Positions 56,468 to 63,999 are shown, counted from the first letter of the stretch. The stretch: 64,000 nucleotides of DNA from Thermoguttaceae bacterium (GCA_017407125.1 JAFQXE010000045.1:186001-250000), one strand, 5' to 3'. Numbers and translations are program-made. Notes: generated by a model from the sequence alone, not told the origin.

Positions 56468-57280
56468 CTATTCGATGTTTGCTCCGCGCAGAGTAACTGT
56501 CACGTAACTCAGAGCGTTTGCGTTTGTCCGGTCTGCAGCATCGTCAAGCGCCTTTTGCGCCACACGTCGGCTCATTGAAATTGTACCATCAGGGTTTTCT
56601 GTGACTTTTTCCGCTTTGACAAAAGCCAACTCGCAGCGGAACTTCTGGACGGTCGCCTCAACGAATCCGGTTGTCGCAAGCCAGAATACGCCGTTCTTAC
56701 ATTTGCCAAACGTACCAGCCGGAAAAGTAACTGGCGCATTATCTACGTCGCGCCCAAGAATCGAGACGGCTGTCAGGTCGGCAACAAACACCGATGTGTT
56801 CATTCGATTCTCTATCCACTCCTTTGCACTGGCGATGGAATTGGCAACTCTGCGTATTTGGCTTTCGATTGCCTGTCGTAAATTCGGCTCATTCGCAATC
56901 AGCGCCGCTTTTATCTTTTCCGCTTCCGCTTCTCTCCATGCGATTGAATCCGGGTCGTTTTCTGGGCGTTCGGCGTAGAGTCTTTTGTCAAGAATGGTCA
57001 ATGTCTGGTCTATTGTTTCTTTTGGTTGGCGATCCAACCATGTAAAAAAGGTTTCACGTATTTCTGTCGCCCAAGCAACTTGCTTTTCTGTGCCTTCCAG
57101 TTGGATTCGTCCAGCTTTCTCTGCTGCCTCTCTTGCCATTGCTTGTTCCTGAGCGCGTTTGCAAGCTGTACATGGCTGTGTTTCAAGCCACTCAATGGTT
57201 TCGAACCGTTTTTTGACTTTTCCGAACAGGTTGACGGTTTCGGTGTGTCCGCAAGTTCGATGTGTTTCGTACTGTGCCAT
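56468..57280 (-). CDS. Conserved hypothetical protein of phages/plasmids
   Basis: 270 residues. The start QYETHRTCGHTETVNLFG with TCGH and, further on, PCTACKRAQ suggests a metal site; a helical part follows with LEGTEKQVAWATEIRETF, a motif of a widespread mobile-element family of unknown role, and a C-terminal domain with a DAADRTNANALSY end. Preceded by a promoter-like motif. Confidence 0.6.
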   Translation of the reverse strand: MAQYETHRTCGHTETVNLFGKVKKRFETIEWLETQPCTACKRAQEQAMAREAAEKAGRIQLEGTEKQVAWATEIRETFFTWLDRQPKETIDQTLTILDKRLYAERPENDPDSIAWREAEAEKIKAALIANEPNLRQAIESQIRRVANSIASAKEWIENRMNTSVFVADLTAVSILGRDVDNAPVTFPAGTFGKCKNGVFWLATTGFVEATVQKFRCELAFVKAEKVTENPDGTISMSRRVAQKALDDAADRTNANALSYVTVTLRGANIE

Positions 57281-57340
57281 TTGTGTCTCTTTTCTGCTAA
57301 GGGCTATTTTCTTGCGTGGTCTTCACGTTTGTTTTGTTAC

Positions 57341-57374
57341 AGTGTATAACGGAATCATGCGCGAATCTGACGCT
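57341..57374 (-). promoter_or_regulatory. Phage promoter-like motif
   Basis: Minus strand AGCGTCAGA, 9 nt, then ATGATTCCGTTATACACT, about 60 bp upstream of the gene at 57280. AT-rich DNA (AAAACTATAATTCAG) lies upstream. Strong match to the consensus. Confidence 0.65.
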
Positions 57375-57432
57375 AAAAAACTCTTCTTTTTTGGAAAAAT
57401 CTGAATTATAGTTTTCCAAGAAAATCCCAGTG

Positions 57433-57831
57433 TTAAAATGCTGGAACCGGTATATATGAATTCGAAATCCATTCGCGAACCATGTCGCAAGCCGCCGTAA
57501 AAATCTTGTAGCCAATTGCCGAATAATAGATGTTAGCGTAATCCAAGCTGGCGAAGATTTCATTTTTCATACAGCCGTATTCGTCAATGTCCTCTGTTTC
57601 GTCGTAGTTTGCAAGAGTGTCGAAGCTGGCAAGCAAAATGCCCCCGCCGTCGACAAGTTGACTGCCGTGCGGAGTTTTTACTCTGCATTGGTAATCAAGA
57701 TAGAGATCTCCGTTTTCCCAAGTAAAAAGGTAGTCTTTTTCTCCAAAGAAGATGTCGCCATTTTTCAATTCCGAGTCATTAACCACTTCAAAATGCTCGT
57801 TGACTCCTGTGATTCTAATGCTCTGATGCAT
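57433..57831 (-). CDS. Hypothetical protein
   Basis: 132 residues. Acidic, strand-rich (HFEVVNDSELKNGDIFFGEK, LFTWENGDLYLDY) and a helical C-terminus. No motif recognised. AGAGGAA precedes the ATG, and a promoter-like motif lies at 57936-57975. Confidence 0.5.
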   Translation of the reverse strand: MHQSIRITGVNEHFEVVNDSELKNGDIFFGEKDYLFTWENGDLYLDYQCRVKTPHGSQLVDGGGILLASFDTLANYDETEDIDEYGCMKNEIFASLDYANIYYSAIGYKIFTAACDMVREWISNSYIPVPAF

Positions 57832-57935
57832 TGCTATTTCCTCTGCCGCGTAGGCGCTGTGAACGGTTGCCCGTTCGGTTCTTGATTCTGGAACACCCGG
57901 TTTTGGGCTGGTTGCGTGCTTTTCGTTTCCGCAAT

Positions 57936-57975
57936 CGTGTATACATTACGATTCACGTTCAAAAACGTTGCAAAA
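57936..57975 (-). promoter_or_regulatory. Phage promoter-like motif
   Basis: Minus strand TGAACGTGAATCGTAATGTATACACG. The core (GAATCGTAATGTATACAC) matches the consensus. The GTCAGA box is weak here. It also contains AACGTTTTTGAACGTG, an inverted repeat. Upstream is the AAACTATTTTTGG AT-rich box. Confidence 0.5.
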
Positions 57976-58212
57976 ATAACTGGAAAATCTAGCAAAATTT
58001 CCAAAAATAGTTTAAAACTTTGTTTCGCTAAAATATTTGTACATAGCCACTTACTTTGGACACTGTGGGGAGTCGTTGCCAACGAACCTATAGGTCGCAG
58101 AATGGCGGAATCTGCCAACAAGTGGCAATCACGGGAAGAAGAGGAGCGTGTACGAGTCCGTTGCAAACAGACGCTGTCCCAGAAAAAATCCGGAAAAATA
58201 AACAAAAAGGAC

Positions 58213-58241
58213 TTGACAGCAATGACACTTTTAATTATGAT
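58213..58241 (+). promoter_or_regulatory. Sigma70-type promoter for the plus-strand Sel1 gene
   Basis: TTGACA (58213-58218), 17-bp spacer, TATGAT (58236-58241). The transcript would start near 58248 and carry a ~118-nt leader with a hairpin GCCTGTTACC/GGTAGCAGGC (58300-58327). It differs entirely from the phage promoter-like motif upstream of the minus-strand genes. Confidence 0.75.
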
Positions 58242-58364
58242 AGAAGCGTTCCGTGCAGTCAGCGAGTCTTCCAAAACCTCAGCTGGAGTTCTCGAACATG
58301 CCTGTTACCGTTGCCGCGGTAGCAGGCATTAGATTTCCATTATTCAGAGTTCAGCAATAATAAC

Positions 58365-58973
58365 ATGACTATTAAAAAAACTACACTGAAAAAAAGAACG
58401 ACAAAAACACGCCGTTCCCCAAATAACCGCATATTGCTGTTGGGAATTCTCTTTGTTGTCTGTTGCTTTTTTTGCGTTTCATTCTCGTCATTTGTAGGCA
58501 GTCCTGAGTACGAAGCTCAAGTTTTATTCGAGCAAGGTGATGAATATTTTAAAGATGAAAAGTTTGATAAAGCATTGGAATGCTGGAAACAAGCTGCCGA
58601 AAAAGGATATGCCGAAGCCAATGCCGCAATAGGAATGCTTTATACGGAACGAATATTTTTAGGAAAAGTCGATTATAAAACGGCTTTCGAGTGGTATCGT
58701 AAAGGCGCGGAGCTTGGGGATGTAAAAGCATACGGGCTGATTTCCGGTTGCTATCAACAAGGACATGGCGTACCCCAAAATGAGAAAGAAGCCTTGAAAT
58801 GGCGAATTAAAGCGGCAGAAAAAGGCGATGTAATATCTCAGTATATTTTAGGAGCATGGTATGAAACGGGACAAATTGTTCCAAAAGATAAGAGCAAAGC
58901 AAGAGAATGGTATCAAAAAGCAGCGGAAAAAGGAGATGAAGCTGCCCAAGAACGATTAAAAGAGTTGCAATAA
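58365..58973 (+). CDS. Sel1-repeat (TPR-like) envelope protein, plus strand
   Basis: 202 residues, the only clear plus-strand gene. After a basic start (KKTTLKKRTTKTRRSPNN), a hydrophobic segment (ILLLGILFVVCCFFCVSF) serves as signal anchor. The rest is a row of Sel1 repeats: EQGDEYFKDEKFDKALECWK, KAAEKGYAEANAAIGMLY, KGAELGDVKAYGLISGCY and two more. It is AT-richer than its neighbours, has its own sigma70-like promoter and no clear ribosome binding site. It looks like a moron: a gene expressed from the prophage and acting at the host envelope. Confidence 0.85.
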   Translation: MTIKKTTLKKRTTKTRRSPNNRILLLGILFVVCCFFCVSFSSFVGSPEYEAQVLFEQGDEYFKDEKFDKALECWKQAAEKGYAEANAAIGMLYTERIFLGKVDYKTAFEWYRKGAELGDVKAYGLISGCYQQGHGVPQNEKEALKWRIKAAEKGDVISQYILGAWYETGQIVPKDKSKAREWYQKAAEKGDEAAQERLKELQ

Positions 58974-59045
58974 TGCAACAGATCCGAAGGTGGAGTTTCG
59001 GCGTAGCAAAGTCAACTCTACGATATAAGTCTTCAACAGGTATGT

Positions 59046-59068
59046 CCGGCGCCTAACAACGGCGCCGG
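59046..59068. terminator. GC-rich hairpin between convergent genes
   Basis: CCGGCGCC (59046-59053) pairs with GGCGCCGG (59061-59068), 8 bp, loop TAACAAC, between the plus-strand Sel1 gene and the minus-strand gene ending at 59082. It may terminate both. The tail is GGCGTTTC on the plus strand, a weak U-run. A similar core is found at 59790 and 60760. Confidence 0.5.
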
Positions 59069-59081
59069 GGCGTTTCAAGTG

Positions 59082-59414
59082 TCATTCTTCATCAATGCCG
59101 TATGCTTTGCAGAGTTCGTTGAATTCGTCCTCATCCGCCAACCAGCCGGGGAAATAGTAAACCGTTCCAAGTCCGAGGTTATCGCGTCGAACGGAACCGA
59201 ACATTTCGGCAAGGGCGTATGCGTCAATCTCTTCGCTTTCTCTAATTTCGATGAACAGCTTGGCTGCAATTTGACCGAGGTCGCCGTCGCCGTCAATACT
59301 GAAACATTGGGCGCCATACATGAAGCGTCCGGAGTAAGTGTTGGTCAGGTTCCAGCCGTTGTCAGTGGCAATTTCAAAAATCGCTTCGAGGTTTTCTTTC
59401 TGAATCGTGTGCAT
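59082..59414 (-). CDS. Hypothetical protein
   Basis: 110 residues, start at 59414 (AAAGGAG upstream). Acidic, strand-rich (GRFMYGAQCFSIDGDGDLG, GTVYYFPGWLADEDE). It is preceded by a promoter-like motif at 59475. No family recognised. Confidence 0.5.
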   Translation of the reverse strand: MHTIQKENLEAIFEIATDNGWNLTNTYSGRFMYGAQCFSIDGDGDLGQIAAKLFIEIRESEEIDAYALAEMFGSVRRDNLGLGTVYYFPGWLADEDEFNELCKAYGIDEE

Positions 59415-59474
59415 TTAGGCTCTCCTTTGAAAAAGGGTTGTGGTTTCTACTGGCTTTCCATTTTCCCCGCGCTC

Positions 59475-59510
59475 GTACTATATAACGGATTAAACGCCTG
59501 AATAGGCGCA
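59475..59510 (-). promoter_or_regulatory. Phage promoter-like motif
   Basis: Minus strand TTTAATCCGTTATATAGTACG, with an upstream GCGCCTATTCAGGCG palindrome in place of the GTCAGA box. About 60 bp upstream of the gene at 59414. An AT-rich block lies upstream. Confidence 0.55.
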
Positions 59511-59584
59511 AACAATTTCAGAAGTTTCAAAAGAATTTTGAAAATAATTCTGATTTCTTTTTGTTACAAAAAAGGGATTTTAAT

Positions 59585-59648
59585 AAAAGAAAAAAGGCAC
59601 GTTGCCGTTGTGTCGTTGGGCGTGTTGCCCCGTAAACCGGCGTCCACA
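59585..59648 (-). terminator. Minus-strand terminator
   Basis: GGCAACGTGCC-type hairpin followed on the minus strand by TTTTTTCTTTTATTA. It is the second of two terminators in the gap between 59415 and 59833. Confidence 0.55.
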
Positions 59649-59688
59649 CCCACAAACACCTATAGGCGGCATCACAGTGGCGGGGCGT

Positions 59689-59726
59689 AAAAAAGCCCTC
59701 TGTCGCCGTGTCAGCAACAGTGGGCT
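59689..59726 (-). terminator. Minus-strand intrinsic terminator
   Basis: AGCCCACTGTTGC pairs with GGCGACAGAGGGCT and is followed by TTTTTT on the minus strand, a strong rho-independent terminator after the gene ending at 59834. Between it and the next terminator lies a CCTATAG element (59658). Confidence 0.65.
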
Positions 59727-59833
59727 GTATTTTTCCCCTTCCTGCATGGGAATTATGGGAAGGTGAAACTTTTGGGGAGGTTTGCGAAAGGGCGTTTGCC
59801 CGGCGCCGTGTGGGGCGCCGGAACGCCCACCGG

Positions 59834-60358
59834 TCATTCTTCTTCCTCGGTATCGTAATCGTCCTCGTCTTCGTCGTAGGAGCCGAACCGTTCGCGCTCC
59901 CATTCGTCGTAGTCGAAATCGTCTTCTTCCTCGTCTCGGTCAACGTCCTCTTTGGGGTCGGCGTAATCATGCATATCGCCGACAAAGTTTTTTTCCGCGC
60001 CGAGGTTGAATGTCTCAATAGTTTCCATTCCGCTTTCGACAAGGCGTTCAATGAGAGCCTCGTATTGGTCGTCGTTTGTGGCGTAGGGTTGGAGGTCGTA
60101 AATTTCGTCGACTGCAGTTTTGAATTCGGCAGTTGCCGGAACGCCGTGATGCAGAATGTGATGAAGAAAGCGGACGGCGGGGTTGACCGTTTCTCTGCCG
60201 TAGCCCTCCCACGCTTTATCGCCGTCGTTGAAAAACCTGTAACCGATTCGGTTAATGGCGCGGAGAACTTCGCCTCCGAGCGTATCGGCTTTGCCTGTGC
60301 CGGGGACGAGTTGGTCAAACATTTTTTCGTTCTGTTCTTGAAGGGTTGCGTTAATCAT
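59834..60358 (-). CDS. Hypothetical protein with acidic tail
   Basis: 174 residues. Helical N-terminal two-thirds (ALIERLVESGMETIETFNL) and a very acidic tail (DEEEDDFDYDEWE). Such proteins occur in phages and plasmids, function unknown. Its leader has no Shine-Dalgarno; it reads GGGCAGAAAGAAACCAAA before the ATG. Downstream is a GC-rich hairpin (about 59784-59826). Confidence 0.55.
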   Translation of the reverse strand: MINATLQEQNEKMFDQLVPGTGKADTLGGEVLRAINRIGYRFFNDGDKAWEGYGRETVNPAVRFLHHILHHGVPATAEFKTAVDEIYDLQPYATNDDQYEALIERLVESGMETIETFNLGAEKNFVGDMHDYADPKEDVDRDEEEDDFDYDEWERERFGSYDEDEDDYDTEEEE

Positions 60359-60430
60359 TTTGGTTTCTTTCTGCCCTCTTGGGCTGTTTGGGTGTTTGGT
60401 ACTGTTTTGCGGGTTTCTTTTTCCCGCTTG

Positions 60431-60462
60431 CTTTATTATGTATAACGGATTTCTCGGCAGAA
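60431..60462 (-). promoter_or_regulatory. Phage promoter-like motif
   Basis: Minus strand ATTCTGCCGAGAAATCCGTTATACATAA, with the -10-like TTATAC. About 75 bp upstream of the gene at 60358. The AT-rich TTTTTTTCAAAATAACGCC block lies upstream, as at 51880. Confidence 0.6.
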
Positions 60463-60644
60463 TTGTTGCTAAAAAAAGGCGTTATTTTGAAAAAAAGTGG
60501 AAAATAGTTCAGATTTATTTACGTTGTAATTACTTGATATTAAAGACCTTACAATTTACGCATCTGAGCCAACACGGTTTGTCGTCGCCCCTTTGTCTGC
60601 GCGGTACACACCACTTGAAACCTATAGTTCGTTGGGGTTGGGAC

Positions 60645-60696
60645 GGGAAAAACAAAGCCCACCACCGCCCTTGTGGAGAACGTTGGTGGGGTTTGT
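60645..60696 (-). terminator. Minus-strand terminator
   Basis: ACAAACCCCACC pairs with GGTGGGCTTTGT (one mismatch) on the minus strand, followed by TTTTCCC. It lies about 95 bp after the stop of the gene ending at 60790, next to a CCTATAG element at 60620. A second small hairpin, ATCGGA/TCCGAT, is at 60715-60733. Confidence 0.55.
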
Positions 60697-60789
60697 TGTC
60701 GAGGACAGTCTTATCGGAATTTAAATCCGATGACAAGGCGGATCGGTTGGGCGTTTGCCCGGCGTGAAAACCGGGCGGCGCCCGGTGGG

Positions 60790-61167
60790 CTAGTGGGTTC
60801 CTGCTTCCATTTCGGCACGCGAGCATTCCCAGAAGGAAGGCGAAATGAAAAGGATGGGGAAGGAACCGTCGTCGTTGCCGTCGATGTTGTTCAAGCCGTG
60901 GAAGTTGTCGACTGTTTGCCCGTCTTTGCAGCCGACCAAAGGCTGGAAGTCGAGGAATTCGGTGGGGTGTTCGTCGTCGACTGAAAATGGGGGTTCAAAG
61001 GTCGTGAATTGGGCAAGGACGAAGGTGCCGGGTTGAGTTTTGGAAAGCTCCTTTGTCAGCGTGAGGACAGTGGTGAAGTTTTCGGCTGTTGTTGTGTGGG
61101 CAATTCCGTCGAGCGTGTTTCCGAAAAAACGGAAAATAACGAGGGCGTTGTTTGTTGCGTTAAACAT
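60790..61167 (-). CDS. Hypothetical protein
   Basis: 125 residues, start at 61167. Mixed, with FNATNNALVIFRFFGNT and FVLAQFTTFEPPF; the C-terminus has DGSFPILFISPSF. No family recognised. The leader ends CAAAGAAAGAAAACC directly before the ATG without a ribosome binding site. Followed by a GC-rich hairpin at about 60745-60790. Confidence 0.5.
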   Translation of the reverse strand: MFNATNNALVIFRFFGNTLDGIAHTTTAENFTTVLTLTKELSKTQPGTFVLAQFTTFEPPFSVDDEHPTEFLDFQPLVGCKDGQTVDNFHGLNNIDGNDDGSFPILFISPSFWECSRAEMEAGTH

Positions 61168-61240
61168 GGTTTTCTTTCTTTGCCCCTTTGGGCGGTTAAG
61201 GTTTTGTTTGGTACTGTTTGCGCTTGGCTTTTCCTTGCGC

Positions 61241-61280
61241 TTGTGCTTATAATTACGGAATTTAGCTCCGCTCTGACACT
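61241..61280 (-). promoter_or_regulatory. Phage promoter-like motif
   Basis: Minus strand GTGTCAGA, 7 nt, then TAAATTCCGTAATTATAAGC. About 80 bp upstream of the gene at 61167. Same order of boxes as at 57341 and 62725. Confidence 0.65.
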
Positions 61281-61495
61281 TGATTTTTGCGATTATTTCA
61301 AAAAAAGTTTAGAATGTTTTTTAGTCGAAATCTATTGATAAACGATCCGAAAGCTGCCACTCGATGGCGTTTTGTTTGCACACGTCAAAATGTGTCGCCC
61401 ATCCTCGGCGGCAAGCAACCTATAAGTTTCCTTTCCCCGCAACCGGGGAATTTTGCCGGATATTGACGCTCTCGTGGCGTTGTTATCCTTTATTA

Positions 61496-61605
61496 ATCTA
61501 CAGAGTTGCTGGCGTTAAAGAATTGAGAACCGTTGACTACGGAATCCCCGGCAGAAACGCCACAGAAAGCCCAGTTTCGGCGAGTTGTTTTGGTTGGCTG
61601 TAGAT
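61496..61605. other. Structured element with long-range stem
   Basis: ATCTACAG (61496-61503) can pair with CTGTAGAT (61598-61605), enclosing an inner stem GGCGT/ACGCC and a small hairpin CCGT-TGACT-ACGG. On the plus strand a TTGACG with a TATCCT 15 bp later lies just upstream (weak promoter). Nothing protein-coding is supported in this 580-bp gap (61168-61748). A structured RNA is possible; no known family is recognised. Confidence 0.35.
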
Positions 61606-61652
61606 TCGGCAGCTCGACTGGCAAACGGCAGAGCGCCAACAGGAAAGCACCG

Positions 61653-61698
61653 AACAAGAAATAAAGGAAGCCCGGAGGCTTGCACCGCCCGGACTTCC
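61653..61698 (-). terminator. Minus-strand intrinsic terminator
   Basis: GGAAGTCCGG pairs with CCGGGCTTCC on the minus strand, followed by TTTATTTCTTGTT. It closes the transcript of the glutamine amidotransferase-like gene about 50 bp after the stop. A further hairpin AAAGAAA/TTTCTTT is at 61705-61725. Confidence 0.7.
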
Positions 61699-61748
61699 CT
61701 ACAGAAAGAAAACCAATTTCTTTCAGTACCAAACATTATTAATATCGG

Positions 61749-62309
61749 TTAAATCCAATAAAGGTTTGAATAATAAACGCCCTTTCTTTTGAAAAATTCG
61801 CCAATCAGGTAAAAGTATTCGGTATCGACCAGAACCATCTTGCTCTGGATTTCGTCCAAAATGACCACCCGATTCTCCTCGTCATCGTAAAAATGGGGGT
61901 CGGCTTTGTAGCGGCTGAGCAGGGTTTCGGCGATGTAAGTTGCCGTATCGGACAGCCCCGGCTGGGGAATGGTCGGAATGATTCCGTTGTGAACCACCGC
62001 CACCGGTGTTCGAATTTCCGAAGCGGTCAAATCTTCTTTTTCCGCGCTGATTGGGAACGGATGGGTCATGCCGGGGTTAATGCCCCCGCTTGTTGATATG
62101 CGGAAATGGAGGACGGCATTGGTTTCCGTTAGGTTGATGCTGGACAGGTAATCAAGGAATTCGTCGAGATTCATGAATCCTTTTTTGATTTGAACGGCAT
62201 CGCCATCCATAAAAGCGATCCCGGCGCCGTGTGGGTTTTTTGCCCAGCATTTTCTGATGGTGTCAATGGAGATTTGAACTCCTGCAGGTTTAACAACGAT
62301 TACGCACAT
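61749..62309 (-). CDS. Class-II glutamine amidotransferase-like (Ntn hydrolase) protein
   Basis: 186 residues. It begins MCVIVVKPAGV, so the second residue is the Cys that becomes the N-terminal nucleophile in class-II amidotransferases. NPHGAGIAFMDGD, AVLHFRISTSGG and VAVVHNGII are the following expected elements. It would release ammonia from glutamine, or act as a related amidohydrolase. It lies near an amidoligase (63136-63999), which suggests a shared pathway. The leader is rich in AACCAAAC repeats. Confidence 0.75.
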   Translation of the reverse strand: MCVIVVKPAGVQISIDTIRKCWAKNPHGAGIAFMDGDAVQIKKGFMNLDEFLDYLSSINLTETNAVLHFRISTSGGINPGMTHPFPISAEKEDLTASEIRTPVAVVHNGIIPTIPQPGLSDTATYIAETLLSRYKADPHFYDDEENRVVILDEIQSKMVLVDTEYFYLIGEFFKRKGVYYSNLYWI

Positions 62310-62413
62310 TTTCGATTTCCTTTCTGATTTTGGTTGAGTTTGGTTTGGTTTCTATTGGTTGATGGTGGGGCGTTTGTCAAGCTGACCGCCGCCCCGTCGT
62401 TTCGGAGTTTGGT

Positions 62414-62650
62414 TTATCCGAGATTGATGTCTCCCTCTTTTCGAATCATTCGGAAACGCATAGTTTTTCCGTCGTCGCTGATTTTTTGAAGAACGGCGCC
62501 TCCAAGTGCGCCATCTTTCATTGCACGGTCGATGATGCGATTTGCTTGTTCTTCGGTTTCGCACTCGAATCCATAATGGTCGGGTTTGAATTTGCCTTCG
62601 CTAAATTCCTGCGTTGGCTTGGCGTGAATGAATGCGGTGTAGGGTTTCAT
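62414..62650 (-). CDS. Hypothetical protein
   Basis: 78 residues, start at 62650. YTAFIHAKPTQEFSEGKFKP then TEEQANRIIDRAMKDGALGG, a small alpha/beta protein. It lies between the amidotransferase-like and amidoligase genes. The leader has CAAAGAAAGAAAACC before the ATG, nearly identical to that at 61167. Confidence 0.5.
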   Translation of the reverse strand: MKPYTAFIHAKPTQEFSEGKFKPDHYGFECETEEQANRIIDRAMKDGALGGAVLQKISDDGKTMRFRMIRKEGDINLG

Positions 62651-62724
62651 GTTGGTTTTCTTTCTTTGCCACGAAAGGGCGGTTAAGGTTTTGTTTTCGA
62701 TTGGCGCTTGTTTTCCCCGACGCC

Positions 62725-62762
62725 TGTGCTTATAATTACGATTTAGAATCGCTTTCTGCCAC
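62725..62762 (-). promoter_or_regulatory. Phage promoter-like motif
   Basis: Minus strand GTGGCAGA, 9 nt, then TAAATCGTAATTATAAGC, matching the copy at 61241 nearly base for base. About 75 bp upstream of the gene at 62650. Confidence 0.65.
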
Positions 62763-62941
62763 TCTTTTTTGCAAAGTGAAGGGAAAAATCAAATAATTTT
62801 TTGTTTGCTCCGTTTGGCGTGACGTTGCCGTCGTTCCACCAGCGAAACGACACCAATATATAGGTTTACCCCATTTCCAATCGCGTCAACAAACGGCAAT
62901 GTTGGCGTTACATGCGCCGTTGGTTGGCTTTTTACCCCCGC

Positions 62942-62969
62942 TTGACAGAGAGGTTCTTTCTTTTATAAT
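62942..62969 (+). promoter_or_regulatory. Consensus sigma70 promoter on the plus strand
   Basis: TTGACA (62942-62947), 16-bp spacer, TATAAT (62964-62969): both boxes perfect. It lies in the gap between the genes at 62650 and 63136 and points to a terminator 30 bp further on. Confidence 0.8.
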
Positions 62970-62975
62970 CAGGCT

Positions 62976-63036
62976 GTTCTGATTTTGGAACAACCGCCCA
63001 CCCCTGCTTTTCGATTTTTTCGGGGTGGGTTTTTAT
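62976..63036 (+). ncRNA. Small RNA candidate, about 60 nt
   Basis: Transcription from the promoter at 62942 would start near 62976 and end at an intrinsic terminator: CCCACCCC (62997-63004) pairs with GGGGTGGG (63022-63029), followed by TTTTTATTT. The single-stranded 5' part is about 20 nt. There is no ORF. A perfect promoter and a strong terminator 30-60 bp apart leave little room for any other reading than a small RNA. Confidence 0.65.
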
Positions 63037-63135
63037 TTGGTTTTTCTGACCCGCAACGTTCGCACACGTTGCCCTGCGTGGCACAGGAAGGGCGTCCCCT
63101 AGGGGAAACCCTCCCGCCTCGTTCACGCCCGTTTA

Positions 63136-63999
63136 TCAGGCGTTTTCGCCTTCGTATTTGTTAATCAGTCTCGTGAACTCGTGAATAATCTCCTCGCGCG
63201 GGATTGGGGAACCGTCGATTAAGCCGTTGCTCTTGCCCTTCTTAATCTGGAAAGGATACCAGCCGAGGTATCGGCGAAGTGTGAAAAGCGCGTAGGTCGA
63301 TTCTTGGTTTTGAAACGCCCGTGCCGTGAATTCGGGATTCTTCTTCCTGTCCCACTTTGCTCGGCGAACGCCATTCTTGGCTTTTTGAACCAGCCCCACG
63401 CAGACCTGAATCCAGCCGATGATTTTGACCGGGTTAAGGGAGCCGGAAAAAGCTCGGAATTCGACCCGGTCTTCGCCGCTCGACAAATTTGTCAGGTTGA
63501 GGAGATGGTATCGGCATCCGAACAGACCGTTGCGAGCGTTTGAAACGTTCTGGTATTGTTTGACCGAATTGCACCAGCGTCCAGTCTCCCGGTTGTGCGT
63601 CCCGGTAATTGCATAAATGGCGTCTTCGATGTAGGAAACTCCCGTAATCAGGCGAGCCATCGCTTCGCTGGAGGTTTGCCGTCCCCAATCGACGCTGACG
63701 TGAACGCCGGTGGATTCGTTGACCTTGAAGCCCTTCGCTTGGAGCGTTTTGCAAACCTGATAAACTTGGTTCAGACCATCGGCACCCTTGAGGATGGGGC
63801 TGACAATCTCGCACGCTCTGTATCCCCGGCGCGTTTCGATGCTACCGTCGTGTCCTGCTTTCCATCCGGCTGGCAGGAAGTCAACCGCTATTGGACAATG
63901 GTAGGAACCGATGTTCATGTGCAGTGTGTTGGGGGCGATGGTTTCGATTTCAACTCCGAATCGAATGTCGTTGGCGGTCAATGTTCTTTGTTGTGTCAT
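63136..63999 (-). CDS. Amidoligase-family protein (COOH-NH2 ligase)
   Basis: 287 residues, start at 63999. RFGVEIETIAPN (residues 13-24) holds the Glu-x-Glu of the first metal site; EIVSPILKG and STGVHVSVDWG follow, and RVEFRAFSGSL lies near residue 200, as in amidoligases of the glutamine-synthetase fold. These form amide or peptide bonds at the cost of ATP. With the amidotransferase-like gene it may tag a peptide, the cell wall or another molecule; the substrate is unknown. The upstream leader lies outside the window. Confidence 0.8.
   Translation of the reverse strand: MTQQRTLTANDIRFGVEIETIAPNTLHMNIGSYHCPIAVDFLPAGWKAGHDGSIETRRGYRACEIVSPILKGADGLNQVYQVCKTLQAKGFKVNESTGVHVSVDWGRQTSSEAMARLITGVSYIEDAIYAITGTHNRETGRWCNSVKQYQNVSNARNGLFGCRYHLLNLTNLSSGEDRVEFRAFSGSLNPVKIIGWIQVCVGLVQKAKNGVRRAKWDRKKNPEFTARAFQNQESTYALFTLRRYLGWYPFQIKKGKSNGLIDGSPIPREEIIHEFTRLINKYEGENA

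Noticed and set aside
61493-61736. Two minus-strand frames of 73-79 codons
   Set aside because: They span the intrinsic terminator at 61653-61698 and have no initiation signal.
62932-63126. Minus-strand frame of 64 codons
   Set aside because: It runs through the plus-strand small RNA unit and its terminator and lacks a ribosome binding site.
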